A DNA stretch of 6,695 nt from NCBI GenBank assembly GCA_030831135.1, contig JAURLR010000374.1, positions 1 to 6,695 of the forward strand. The letters run 5' to 3'. Positions 1 through 6,076 of this stretch are shown one piece after another. Source of the DNA: Alphaproteobacteria bacterium (GTDB lineage: Bacteria > Pseudomonadota > Alphaproteobacteria > UBA6615). Under the pieces are notes generated by a model. That model made no database searches and was not told the origin of the DNA. It was given only the letters and a program-made list of their open reading frames with translations. Within the stretch, counting starts at the first letter, position 1. Each line of letters starts with the position of its first letter. A program made the position numbers and the translations under genes.

Positions 1-66
1 ATCATCGGCCAGGTCCACAAACAGGGCGCTTCAGGCGTTCAGATCAGCTATCGCAAATCCAGCTAA
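1..66 (+). CDS. 3' end of an unidentified protein-coding gene (partial)
   Basis: Frame 1 is open from the window edge and ends at TAA (64-66), giving 21 residues that finish in VQISYRKSS. The piece is too short to assign to a family, and I do not recognise it. Its support is positional: the stop meets the TAG of the convergent selenoprotein gene (63-65), so the two coding regions would overlap tail to tail by four bases. That is a common arrangement for real genes in compact genomes. It could still be a chance open frame, because 21 codons without a stop is not statistically strong. Confidence 0.4.
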   Translation: MIGQVHKQGASGVQISYRKSS

Positions 67-1295
67 CCGTGGATCGTGCGATGCCGCTGGTGGGTCGGCA
101 CCATGGCCGTCGGTGCCAGTGCCTTGAAGCCCGGATGTTCGGTCTCCATGGCCCAGTCCCGGATCACCACAAGCACCTTGCCGAGCGTGGTTTCCCCCCA
201 AAGCCAGTTGCCGATCTCCAGGTCACTGCCCCGGGCATCGGGGCGCGCGATGGCGGACTCCATATAGTAGTAACGCATGTCATCGGCCATATGCTTGAAG
301 GCAAGATGCGGCGGCTTGTCCGCAATCGGCGATACCGAATCCTCCCGCGCGACGGCGACCTGGGCGATATAAGCCGCGATCTCCTCAGGCGTCTTGCCCG
401 AGATGCCGAAATTCGTCCGGCCCTTTCGGTTCTGCCTGGATTCCTCATACCAGGGCCGCAACATCGCGATTTCCTGTTCGAGCGCATGACGGATCAGGTC
501 CTCATCGCTGAGGTCGTCGACAGGTACCGCAAAATTGACCGGGCAGGCCCAGCCCTCTTGATCGGGCTCGGTGCCCGGGGCGTCATCGGGGAAGTCCTCG
601 AGGACCGGACCGGATTCCCGCTCCAGAAGTTCGAGGCAATCGCGCAGGACACGCCGCTGAAATTCCGGCTCGTTCGGCGCACCCAAAGGACGTCCCAGTT
701 CGAACGGCACAGCGAGTGCGCGCGGCGGTTTGATTTCTTCGGCATGTTTGCGGATCAGTGCGATCTGCGTTGTCGGAATGCCTTCACTTTCGAGGTAATG
801 TGCCAGCCCGCCCACGGCGCGCGTGCATTGGGGTCAGACCGGGACGAGCGCAACAGCGTCGACATTGTCTGCCTTGAGAACCTTTGCCAGATCCCGCGCC
901 ACCGGCTCCATCACCCCTGGCGGCGTCGCACCCATGAAGGAAAAGTGGCGGCTGGCGACGGAGCCGATCACGCCGTCCGCTGCGAGTTCACGCAGCCGGT
1001 CGATCGGGAATGACGTGTTCACGTCCTGATAGAACCCGCTGCGATCGAAGTTGGTCGACAGGTGGCTCATGGTCAACGCATCCATGTCGCAGTCATCCGG
1101 AATGACCCGATAGTCGCCAGCGCCCGGCGTGAAAGGTGGATCCTCGCGCCGGTGCAAACCTGCTGTCGAAATCAATGCAATGCGGCATTCATCGAGCGGT
1201 TTCGGGGTGACCCAGGGGGTATCGCCGAAATCCGGCAATTCCTGATTGACCAGCGCATCACGCAGATGTTCCGGCATTTCACGGACGTGAACCAT
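63..1295 (-). CDS. Selenoprotein of the glycine/sarcosine/betaine/D-proline reductase B family (GrdB/PrdB-like), in-frame TGA = Sec154
   Basis: This is one 410-residue protein read through a TGA at 834-836. The upstream frame (residues 1-153, ending DAVALVPV) and the downstream frame (from residue 155, PQCTRAVGGLAHYLE) are in the same phase. Together they give the family pattern: a hydrophobic strand ending at a U-x-x-C motif (Sec154, Cys157), then a helix and an EGIPTTQI strand. Known family members use the Sec as a nucleophile in reductive cleavage of C-N bonds, in glycine, betaine or proline reductase. Residues 27-48 (PWVTPKPL...ISTAGLHRR) and 196-235 (VPFELGRPLGAPN...LEDFP) also look typical of this family as I recall it. 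The ATG at 1295 is chosen because AAGGAG (1301-1306) lies five bases upstream; a GTG at 1313 would put that site inside the gene. No signal peptide or membrane segment is seen, so the protein is probably cytoplasmic. PrdB is about 240 residues with its Sec near residue 150, so the Sec position fits PrdB, but about 165 C-terminal residues are extra. GrdA, GrdC/D and PrdA are not nearby, and the substrate is unknown. The alternative is a gene broken by a Cys-to-stop mutation. Confidence 0.88.
797..836 (-). promoter_or_regulatory. Candidate bacterial SECIS element with the Sec-encoding UGA
   Basis: Reading the - strand, the UGA (836-834) is followed by 18 bases and then a small hairpin: CGCC (819-816), loop GUG (815-813), GGCG (812-809). 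An outer AAUG (829-826) can pair with CAUU (800-797). In E. coli fdhF the SelB-binding loop also begins 18 bases after the UGA and carries an essential G-U, so the distance and the G-U in the loop are as expected. The inner stem is only four pairs and the outer pairing needs an internal loop, so the fold is plausible rather than proven. Confidence 0.5.
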
Positions 1296-1300
1296 TTTGT

Positions 1301-1306
1301 CTCCTT
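1301..1306 (-). promoter_or_regulatory. Ribosome binding site of the selenoprotein gene
   Basis: On the - strand AAGGAG is followed by five bases (ACAAA) and then the ATG at 1295-1293. It is a near-consensus Shine-Dalgarno sequence. It settles the start at this ATG rather than at the upstream in-frame GTG (1313). Confidence 0.75.
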
Positions 1307-1334
1307 GCGGCACCAGATGCCTTGTCTGAAATCA

Positions 1335-1363
1335 AGCCTATCAGCCGATCTGTCAGGCGACAA
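1335..1363 (-). promoter_or_regulatory. Possible sigma-70 promoter for the selenoprotein gene
   Basis: On the - strand a TTGTCG (-35, 1363-1358) is separated by exactly 17 bases from TAGGCT (-10, 1340-1335). This would start the message near 1328, about 30 bases before the ATG. The -35 matches the consensus at four of six positions, and the -10 is weaker. The placement and spacing are good but the boxes are not strong, so this is only a candidate. Confidence 0.3.
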
Positions 1364-1595
1364 CGGAAGCTGGCGAAAAGCACCTGTTCCGCCAATGCCG
1401 GCCCAAAATGCCGTTTTCAACCCTTGGAAGAACGGATGGCGGCGGTTTGACCATCGCGACAGTCCGGGTTTGGCTCTGGTGATATCCGAATATGCGTGCT
1501 TCAATTCACACAGCGCCGCCAAAAAACGAGCGGACCATCGAAACCGAAACGCTGGCCAAATATTGGTCGGGAACACCCTTCCGGGAGGAACACAC

Positions 1596-2804
1596 ATGCA
1601 GAACTCATTCAAAACAGCCCTGCTTGCAGGGAGCGCCGCCATGGCGCTGACCCTTGCGGCCGCGCCGGCTTCGGCCGACGGGCACAATGTCGGCAGTGCC
1701 ATCACCAACTATGACGATGCCGTCGCAGCATCGTCCCTGGCCGAACAGTGGATCAAGGGGGAACTCCACAATCCAGAAGTTACCTATGACGGTCCGGTCA
1801 TCAGCTTTCGCTATGCGACCTATCTGCCTGCCGTGGCCGGCGTGGAAAAACTCAACACCCAGGCGCTTGAGCAGCTTGAGCGTGAATCCAATGGCAAGAT
1901 CAAGGTCCAGAGCTTCCATTCCCAGTCGCTGCACCCCCAGCGTGAAGGCTTCACGGCCGCGCGTGACGGGATCGCCGACTTCACGGCCTGCTTCATGATC
2001 TATGAGCCGACGAGCTTCAACATGCTGCACGGCATGACCCTGCCGTTCATATTTGACGATTCATCCGCAGCAACAATGACCGACGTCGCGCTCTATCCGG
2101 AATACTTCAAGGATGAGTACGAAAATCTCGGCGTCTACCTGGGGCGCGGCATGGTGACACCGCCTTACAACGTCATCGGCAACGACAAGTACGAGACGCT
2201 GGCCGACCTCAAGGGCTCAAAAATCCGTGCCGGTGGCCGGATGCAGTCGGAATCCCTGAAGGCTCTGGGTGCGGTGGCAATCAACGTACCCTCCAGTGAA
2301 GCCTATACATCGCTACAGCGTGGCCTTGTGGACGGCGTTGCGATGAACGATCCTATCTTCCCGATCTTCAAGCTGCAGGAAGTCTCCAAGTACCATAACG
2401 ACGTCAGCCTGTTCTCCGTGAACCTGGAATATTGTGTCAATCCGGAGTTCTTCGACGGCCTGCCCGATGATCTGAAGAACGTCTATTACAACTGGTCCCA
2501 GAAAACGAACATGGCCATCGCCCAGCTTTTCTATGAACGGGAGTCACGCCGTGTCCGCGACGCCGTCTTCAAGAAAGCCGGCCTGGAAATGATCAAGCCG
2601 AGCGCCGGGGAACGTGCCAAATGGCAGGAACTCGTGGCCCCTGTGACCGAGGAATGGGTCGCCAGCAATGAGGCGGCGGGTCGCCCGGCCAAGGCCATGC
2701 TCGCTGATCTCATGGCAAACCGGGACAAGTTCGCCAAGATGAGCTGGAATGACCAGTTCCAGATGGTGATCGACAGTCCCGTGAAAGGCGTGATCGACTA
2801 CTGA
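1596..2804 (+). CDS. dctP: TRAP transporter periplasmic solute-binding protein (DctP family)
   Basis: This 402-residue protein captures the substrate in the periplasm and delivers it to the DctQM membrane complex. The start is the ATG with GGAGGA (1584-1589) six bases upstream; the frame stays open further upstream, but that part is intergenic. Residues 1-27 form a Sec signal peptide: a Lys at 6, a hydrophobic core of Leu and Ala at about 8-23, and cleavage after APASA. The DctP fold shows from about residue 69 (SFRYATYLP), through TLPFIFDD (148-155), to the signature DLKGSKIRAGGR...VAINVPSSEAYTSLQRGLVDG (204-247). Arg211 sits where most DctP proteins have the arginine that binds the ligand carboxylate, so an organic acid is the likely substrate, though which one cannot be said. 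At 402 residues it is longer than the usual 320-340, mainly through an extra segment of about 40 residues after the signal peptide. It is the first gene of the TRAP operon. Confidence 0.95.
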   Translation: MQNSFKTALLAGSAAMALTLAAAPASADGHNVGSAITNYDDAVAASSLAEQWIKGELHNPEVTYDGPVISFRYATYLPAVAGVEKLNTQALEQLERESNGKIKVQSFHSQSLHPQREGFTAARDGIADFTACFMIYEPTSFNMLHGMTLPFIFDDSSAATMTDVALYPEYFKDEYENLGVYLGRGMVTPPYNVIGNDKYETLADLKGSKIRAGGRMQSESLKALGAVAINVPSSEAYTSLQRGLVDGVAMNDPIFPIFKLQEVSKYHNDVSLFSVNLEYCVNPEFFDGLPDDLKNVYYNWSQKTNMAIAQLFYERESRRVRDAVFKKAGLEMIKPSAGERAKWQELVAPVTEEWVASNEAAGRPAKAMLADLMANRDKFAKMSWNDQFQMVIDSPVKGVIDY

Positions 2805-2827
2805 TCGCGTTCACTTGAAATCGCGAA

Positions 2828-2866
2828 GCCGGGCGGGTTCTGCCAACAAGCCAGAACCCGCCCGGT
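2828..2866 (+). promoter_or_regulatory. Intercistronic stem-loop between dctP and dctQ
   Basis: CCGGGCGGGTTCTG (2829-2842) pairs perfectly over 14 bases with 2852-2865 across a nine-base loop, and a G-U pair extends the base. No T-run follows (the next bases are GACCGCG), so it does not look like an ordinary intrinsic terminator. Lying 24 bases after the dctP stop, it more likely protects the 3' end of a processed dctP message or limits read-through. Either would keep the binding protein in excess over the membrane subunits. Confidence 0.75.
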
Positions 2867-2900
2867 GACCGCGTAATGACGCCCGGGGGAACAATTCATC

Positions 2901-3440
2901 ATGTCCACAATCATCGAAAAGCTGCTTGCGCTCGCCGATCACGGCAGCGATCTGCTGCACTGGCTGGCGACATGCGTTTGCATTCCGTTACTCGCAACCG
3001 TCGTCACAGCCGATGTGATCATGCGCTATTTGTTCAATGCACCCTTCGACTGGTCGATTGAATTCAACGAAACCCTGCTGACACTCATTCTGTTCGGCAG
3101 CCTGCCCTTCACCACCAAGGTGAACGGTCATATCCGCATGGAACTGCTCTACCGGCACTTCAAAGGCGGAGTGAAAAAACTGGCGACCGCTCTCTGGGCC
3201 GGTTCGGGCCTGTTCTTCTCCGTCCTGCTCGCGGTTCGCACCGCGAATGAAATTCCGTTCCTGATCAAGATCACCAAGAACACCGAATATCTCGGCATCC
3301 CTGTCTGGACGCTGCGTGGTTTCGTGTCCCTTTGTGCCGTCCTGATGGCGCTTTACTTCCTTCACCTTCTGTTCTTCGGCATTCGCACGACCGGCGATGA
3401 GGAAACCTGGGAAGAACAGATCGCCGAAGGGGAGAAATAG
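2901..3440 (+). CDS. dctQ: TRAP transporter small permease subunit (DctQ family)
   Basis: This 179-residue inner-membrane protein has four hydrophobic segments, at about 20-39, 57-72, 96-113 and 134-160, matching the four-helix DctQ fold. Family features are DVIMRYLFNAPFDWSIEFNE (38-57) and the loop VNGHIRMELL (74-83). The tail (162-179) is polar and acidic. DctQ forms the membrane complex with DctM and is needed for binding-protein-dependent, sodium-driven uptake. The ATG at 2901 is preceded by GGGGGA (2885-2890) at ten bases, which is rather far, so initiation may be weak. The stop lies two bases before the dctM start, so the two are translationally coupled. Confidence 0.94.
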   Translation: MSTIIEKLLALADHGSDLLHWLATCVCIPLLATVVTADVIMRYLFNAPFDWSIEFNETLLTLILFGSLPFTTKVNGHIRMELLYRHFKGGVKKLATALWAGSGLFFSVLLAVRTANEIPFLIKITKNTEYLGIPVWTLRGFVSLCAVLMALYFLHLLFFGIRTTGDEETWEEQIAEGEK

Positions 3441-3442
3441 AG

Positions 3443-4762
3443 ATGATGGAATTTCTCGATCCCACGACACTGGCGATTGCCGGCATTGTCCTCATGCTGG
3501 CCCTGATCGCCATGGGCGTGCCCATCGCCTTTGCCATGGCTGTCGTGGGTGCTGCGGGCTACTGGATCCTTGTCGGCTACAAGCCCGCCCTGACCCAGAT
3601 TTATATGAACGCCGTTCAGAAAGGCAGCGAACTGGTGTTCATTGCCTTGCCCCTGTTCATCCTGATGGGGCAACTCGTCTACCAGTCGAAACTGGCCGTG
3701 GATTTGTATGACTGCGTCCAGAAATGGTTCGGGCGCCTGCCCGGCGGACTGGCCATTACTTCGGTGGCCGGCTGCGCGGGCTTCGGCGCGGTGACCGGTT
3801 CGAGCGTCGCTGCCGTGGCCACCATCGGTCCCATGGCGATGCCCGAAATGCGCCGCTACAAATACGACCCCCAGCTTGCCACCGGTGCGATAGCGTCTGC
3901 CGGGACACTGGCCATGCTGATCCCGCCCAGCGTGATCCTCGTCGCCTATGGCATCTGGACCGAAACCTCGATCGGTCACCTATTCATCGCCGGCATTGTC
4001 CCGGGCATCATTCTGGCCTCAATGTACGCGCTCTATATCTGGGGCCGTTGCCTGATCAATCCGGAGATGGGCCCCATCGGACCCAAATACACCTGGGGCG
4101 AACGGTTTGCCTCAACCTGGAAACTGGTCCCGGTCCTCAGCATCTTTCTGGTGGTCCTCGGCGGTATCTATGCAGGCATCTTCACGCCGACCGAAGCTGC
4201 CGGTATCGGGGTGAGCGGCGTGGTTGTGGTGATGGCTGTCATGGGCCGCTTCAAATGGCCTGCGGTGAAGAACGCCCTGAAAGACACAGGCCGCACCAGC
4301 GCCATGATCTTTGCCATCATCGTCGGAGGCCACATCATCGGGGCGTTCCTCAACGTCACCGGTGTGACAGACGGGCTGATCACCTGGATCGCCGAACTCG
4401 GGGTCAACCGCTACGTCGTGCTCGCGATCTTCGTGCTGATGTACCTTGTCCTCGGCGCGATCCTGGATGTCTGGGGCATGCTGATCCTGACACTGCCCTT
4501 CGTCTTTCCGGTCGTCCTGGCGCTCGGCTTCGATCCGGTCTGGTTCGGCATCTTTATCGTCGTGATGGTCGAAATCGCCCTGATCACGCCGCCCATCGGG
4601 ATCAACGTCTATGTGATGCACAATCTGGCACCCGACGTGGAACTGGTCGATATCTTCAAGGGCGTGATGCCCTTCGTTCTGGTTTCGCTGATCTTCGTGG
4701 TGCTGCTGACGGCCTTCCCGGAAATGGCCCTGTTCCTGGTCGACCTGTCCTTCACCAAGTAG
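3443..4762 (+). CDS. dctM: TRAP transporter large permease subunit (DctM family)
   Basis: This 439-residue channel-forming subunit has many membrane segments across its length, as expected for the DctM family. Visible hallmarks are FGAVTGSSVAAVATIGPMAMPEM (114-136), the LIPPSVILVAYG turn (159-170), and GGIYAGIFTPTEAAGIGV (240-257). In the second half there is LGAILDVWGMLIL (337-349) and ITPPIGINVYVM (381-392). The two proline-rich hairpins (IPPS and TPPIG) belong to the two inverted structural repeats of the transporter core. Translation starts at the ATG at 3443, with GGAG (3431-3434) inside the end of dctQ; a second ATG follows directly at 3446. Length and ends look complete. It works with DctQ in the inner membrane and takes substrate from DctP. 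Confidence 0.96.
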   Translation: MMEFLDPTTLAIAGIVLMLALIAMGVPIAFAMAVVGAAGYWILVGYKPALTQIYMNAVQKGSELVFIALPLFILMGQLVYQSKLAVDLYDCVQKWFGRLPGGLAITSVAGCAGFGAVTGSSVAAVATIGPMAMPEMRRYKYDPQLATGAIASAGTLAMLIPPSVILVAYGIWTETSIGHLFIAGIVPGIILASMYALYIWGRCLINPEMGPIGPKYTWGERFASTWKLVPVLSIFLVVLGGIYAGIFTPTEAAGIGVSGVVVVMAVMGRFKWPAVKNALKDTGRTSAMIFAIIVGGHIIGAFLNVTGVTDGLITWIAELGVNRYVVLAIFVLMYLVLGAILDVWGMLILTLPFVFPVVLALGFDPVWFGIFIVVMVEIALITPPIGINVYVMHNLAPDVELVDIFKGVMPFVLVSLIFVVLLTAFPEMALFLVDLSFTK

Positions 4763-4793
4763 CAATCCCGCGCAACACGATGCGCAATCCCGG

Positions 4794-4827
4794 ACGCCGC
4801 CACGGCATGATGCCGTGGCGGCGTTTT
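4794..4827 (+). terminator. Rho-independent terminator after dctM
   Basis: The stem runs from A4794 to T4824 and is a perfect inverted repeat around G4809: ACGCCGCCACGGC pairs with GCCGTGGCGGCGT across the five-base loop ATGAT. It is followed directly by TTTT (4824-4827). It lies 32 bases after the dctM stop on the coding strand. The strength of the stem suggests efficient termination of the TRAP operon, although the T-run is short. Confidence 0.88.
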
Positions 4828-4859
4828 CGTATCCGTAACCTGCCCTGAAAGGAACCCAG

Positions 4860-5192
4860 ATGATCCTCGAAATTCGCAACTACACGCTCAACCCCGGCAA
4901 GCCTGCCGAATACTGGAAGCACTATCAGGACGGGGGCTTTGCCGCGCAGGACCCACGCATGCACGAGCATCTGGTGGGATATTTCCAGTCGGATGTCGGC
5001 CCATTGAACCAGATCGTTCATATCTGGAAATTCGATGACGTCGCCCAGCGCGACGAAATCCGAAAGGCCAACTACGCCCGCCCCGCATGGGACGCCCATC
5101 TCGCAAAAATCCGCCCGCTCATGGTGTCCCAGGAAACGACCTTGCTGGTCCCGTCGCCGGTGCCGGGCATGTGCCCGCTGGCGGAGGGGTGA
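4860..5192 (+). CDS. NIPSNAP family protein
   Basis: This 110-residue protein matches the NIPSNAP domain from end to end. It opens with ILEIRNYTLNPGKPAEYWKHY (2-22), continues with HLVGYFQSDVGPLNQIVHIWKFDDVAQRDEIR (37-68), and ends with WDAHLAKIRPLMVSQETTLLVPSP. NIPSNAP proteins adopt a dimeric ferredoxin-like alpha/beta barrel; no reaction is established for bacterial members. They often sit in catabolic gene clusters. No signal peptide is visible, so it is probably cytoplasmic. The ATG at 4860 has AAAGGA (4848-4853) six bases upstream. Its start is only 32 bases past the T-run of the dctM terminator, which leaves little room for a separate promoter, so it may depend on read-through from the TRAP operon. 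It faces the GST gene tail to tail. Confidence 0.92.
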   Translation: MILEIRNYTLNPGKPAEYWKHYQDGGFAAQDPRMHEHLVGYFQSDVGPLNQIVHIWKFDDVAQRDEIRKANYARPAWDAHLAKIRPLMVSQETTLLVPSPVPGMCPLAEG

Positions 5193-5212
5193 GACGAGAA
5201 AGGCCGAAACTT

Positions 5213-5303
5213 CGTCACTCCCGCGAAGGCGGGAGTCCATAAACACAGGTGCAACTCCGGGAAAATCCGGTGGTTATGGATGCCCGCCTTCGCGGGCATG
5301 ACG
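5213..5303. repeat. REP/BIME-like paired-hairpin element
   Basis: Two inverted arms (5213-5246 and 5270-5303) pair over most of their length. Each arm is also a hairpin in itself: ACTCCCGC-GAAG-GCGGGAGT (5217-5236) and ATGCCCGC-CTTC-GCGGGCAT (5280-5299), both with eight-pair stems and four-base loops. At the apex CCGG (5257-5260) can pair with CCGG (5267-5270). The core resembles the extragenic palindromes scattered through many alphaproteobacterial genomes, whose spurious translation gives PAKAGIH and TPAFAGVT. It lies between convergent genes and may also end transcription from both sides. Confidence 0.85.
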
Positions 5304-5314
5304 AGAAGCGAGTT

Positions 5315-6007
5315 TTACGCCGCGCGCATATCCGCAGCTGTGGTACCCGTTGAGGTGTTCTCGGCATATTTGCGCCAGTTCTCGATTAGCACGTCCAGAG
5401 AGGCCGAGCCTGCCGAAACCGACGGGCGACGATCCATCAGCTGGAGCCAGGCCTTGAGGAGGACGCACTCATCGGGAATATGAAAATCACGGTAATGCGC
5501 GAGCACCCCGAGCCGCTGCATATGGGGCAGGAAGGTCAGATCGACCAGACTGATATCATCGCCTATCCAGTAGGAACCATCGCCCAGCTTTCCCAGACCT
5601 TCATGCTCCATCAAGTAAAGCGCATTGGTCAGGCGTTCGGCCTGGACGGCCTGGGCTTCGGCATCCTGCGCCAGCATCAGCTTGTAGACATGGGGCGTGA
5701 ACCGGACATTGGCGAAATCGATCCAGATGCGTGCCTGTGCGCAGCGAACGGGATCGGATGGCAGCAAGGGGCGCTCGGGAAACACCTCTTCGAGATATTC
5801 GTTGATCACTGCGGATTCAAAGATCACCGCCCCGTTATGACGCAGGACCGGCACCTTGCCGTAGGGCGAAATCTCGAGGAACCAGTCCGGTTTGTCATTC
5901 AGATCGATCGCCGTGAGATCGAACTCGATCCCCTTCTCGATCAACGCCATACGCGTCCTCTGTGCAAACGGACAGGTCGAGGAGCTGATGATTTCCACAT
6001 CGGCCAT
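5315..6007 (-). CDS. Glutathione S-transferase family protein (Cys-type, omega/beta-like)
   Basis: This 230-residue protein has an N-terminal thioredoxin-like domain (about 4-78) and a helical C-terminal domain (about 88-215). The motif TCPFAQR (11-17) places Cys12 as the likely catalytic residue, in the CPF-x-QR form of omega-like and dehydroascorbate reductase-like GSTs. KVPVL (51-55) carries the cis-proline, and ESAVINEYLEE (64-74) supplies the Glu64-Ser65 pair that holds the glutathione gamma-glutamyl group. ISLVDLTFLP (152-161) is the folding box of the C-terminal domain. Cys-type members usually act as thiol transferases or reductive deglutathionylases rather than conjugating enzymes. 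The ATG at 6007 is chosen because AAAGGA (6015-6020) lies seven bases upstream; an in-frame start at 6052 lacks this support. It follows the molybdopterin subunit gene by 69 bases on the same strand, probably as an operon. Confidence 0.93.
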   Translation of the reverse strand: MADVEIISSSTCPFAQRTRMALIEKGIEFDLTAIDLNDKPDWFLEISPYGKVPVLRHNGAVIFESAVINEYLEEVFPERPLLPSDPVRCAQARIWIDFANVRFTPHVYKLMLAQDAEAQAVQAERLTNALYLMEHEGLGKLGDGSYWIGDDISLVDLTFLPHMQRLGVLAHYRDFHIPDECVLLKAWLQLMDRRPSVSAGSASLDVLIENWRKYAENTSTGTTAADMRAA

Positions 6008-6032
6008 GATGGTATCCTTTCGTTCTCCCGCA

Positions 6033-6046
6033 TGCCGCGCGCGGCA
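6033..6046. repeat. 14-base perfect palindrome in the gap upstream of the GST gene
   Basis: TGCCGCGCGCGGCA is identical to its reverse complement. It lies in the 69-base gap between the molybdopterin subunit gene and the GST gene, about 26 bases upstream of the GST start. It could be a protein-binding site, but alternating GC runs give such palindromes easily in GC-rich DNA. Confidence 0.3.
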
Positions 6047-6076
6047 CAGCATGAGGGCCTGTAATCGACGCGCTCG

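Larger units (their letters stand above)
1296..1595. other. Divergent intergenic region between the selenoprotein gene and dctP
   Basis: These 300 bases hold the 5' regions of two divergent genes. Besides the - strand promoter candidate and ribosome binding site listed separately, I see the dctP Shine-Dalgarno (GGAGGA, 1584-1589). Short inverted repeats are TGGCG (1371-1375) with CGCCA (1390-1394), and CCAA (1556-1559) with TTGG (1563-1566). Either could be half of an operator, but arms this short are expected by chance. No convincing promoter for dctP and no regulator gene is visible. The frame that runs upstream of dctP through this region has no family-like sequence. Confidence 0.6.

Noticed and set aside
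63..815. A separate 250-residue gene starting at GTG 815
   Set aside because: The GTG lies within the proposed SECIS loop, has no evident ribosome binding site, and the preceding codons back to and past the TGA continue the same protein family.
69..1013. A 314-codon + strand open frame opposite the selenoprotein gene
   Set aside because: It is Arg- and His-rich with no recognisable domain and is antisense to a strand with clear family similarity. It is a GC-rich shadow frame.
1447..1475. TTGACC at 1447 as a -35 box for dctP
   Set aside because: The bases 17 or 18 positions downstream (TTGGCT, TGGCTC) do not resemble a -10 box, so the pair is not convincing.
1062..1595. Upstream extension of the dctP frame by 178 codons
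   Set aside because: It overlaps the start of the divergent selenoprotein gene, has no family-like sequence, and the internal ATG at 1596 has a strong Shine-Dalgarno followed by a signal peptide.
3724..4848. A 374-codon + strand frame inside dctM
   Set aside because: Its translation is dominated by Arg, His, Gly and Asp and it runs through the dctM terminator, while the dctM frame shows all the family motifs.
4112..4879. A 255-codon - strand frame opposite dctM
   Set aside because: It is a Gln-, His- and Asp-rich shadow frame without domain features that crosses the terminator hairpin.
5072..5299. Small - strand frame with PAKAGIH and TPAFAGVT motifs
   Set aside because: These peptides are the usual spurious translation of the REP-type repeat at 5213-5303, not a gene.
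5480..6064. A 194-codon + strand frame opposite the GST gene
   Set aside because: It is antisense to a complete GST with conserved active-site motifs and has no recognisable domain of its own.
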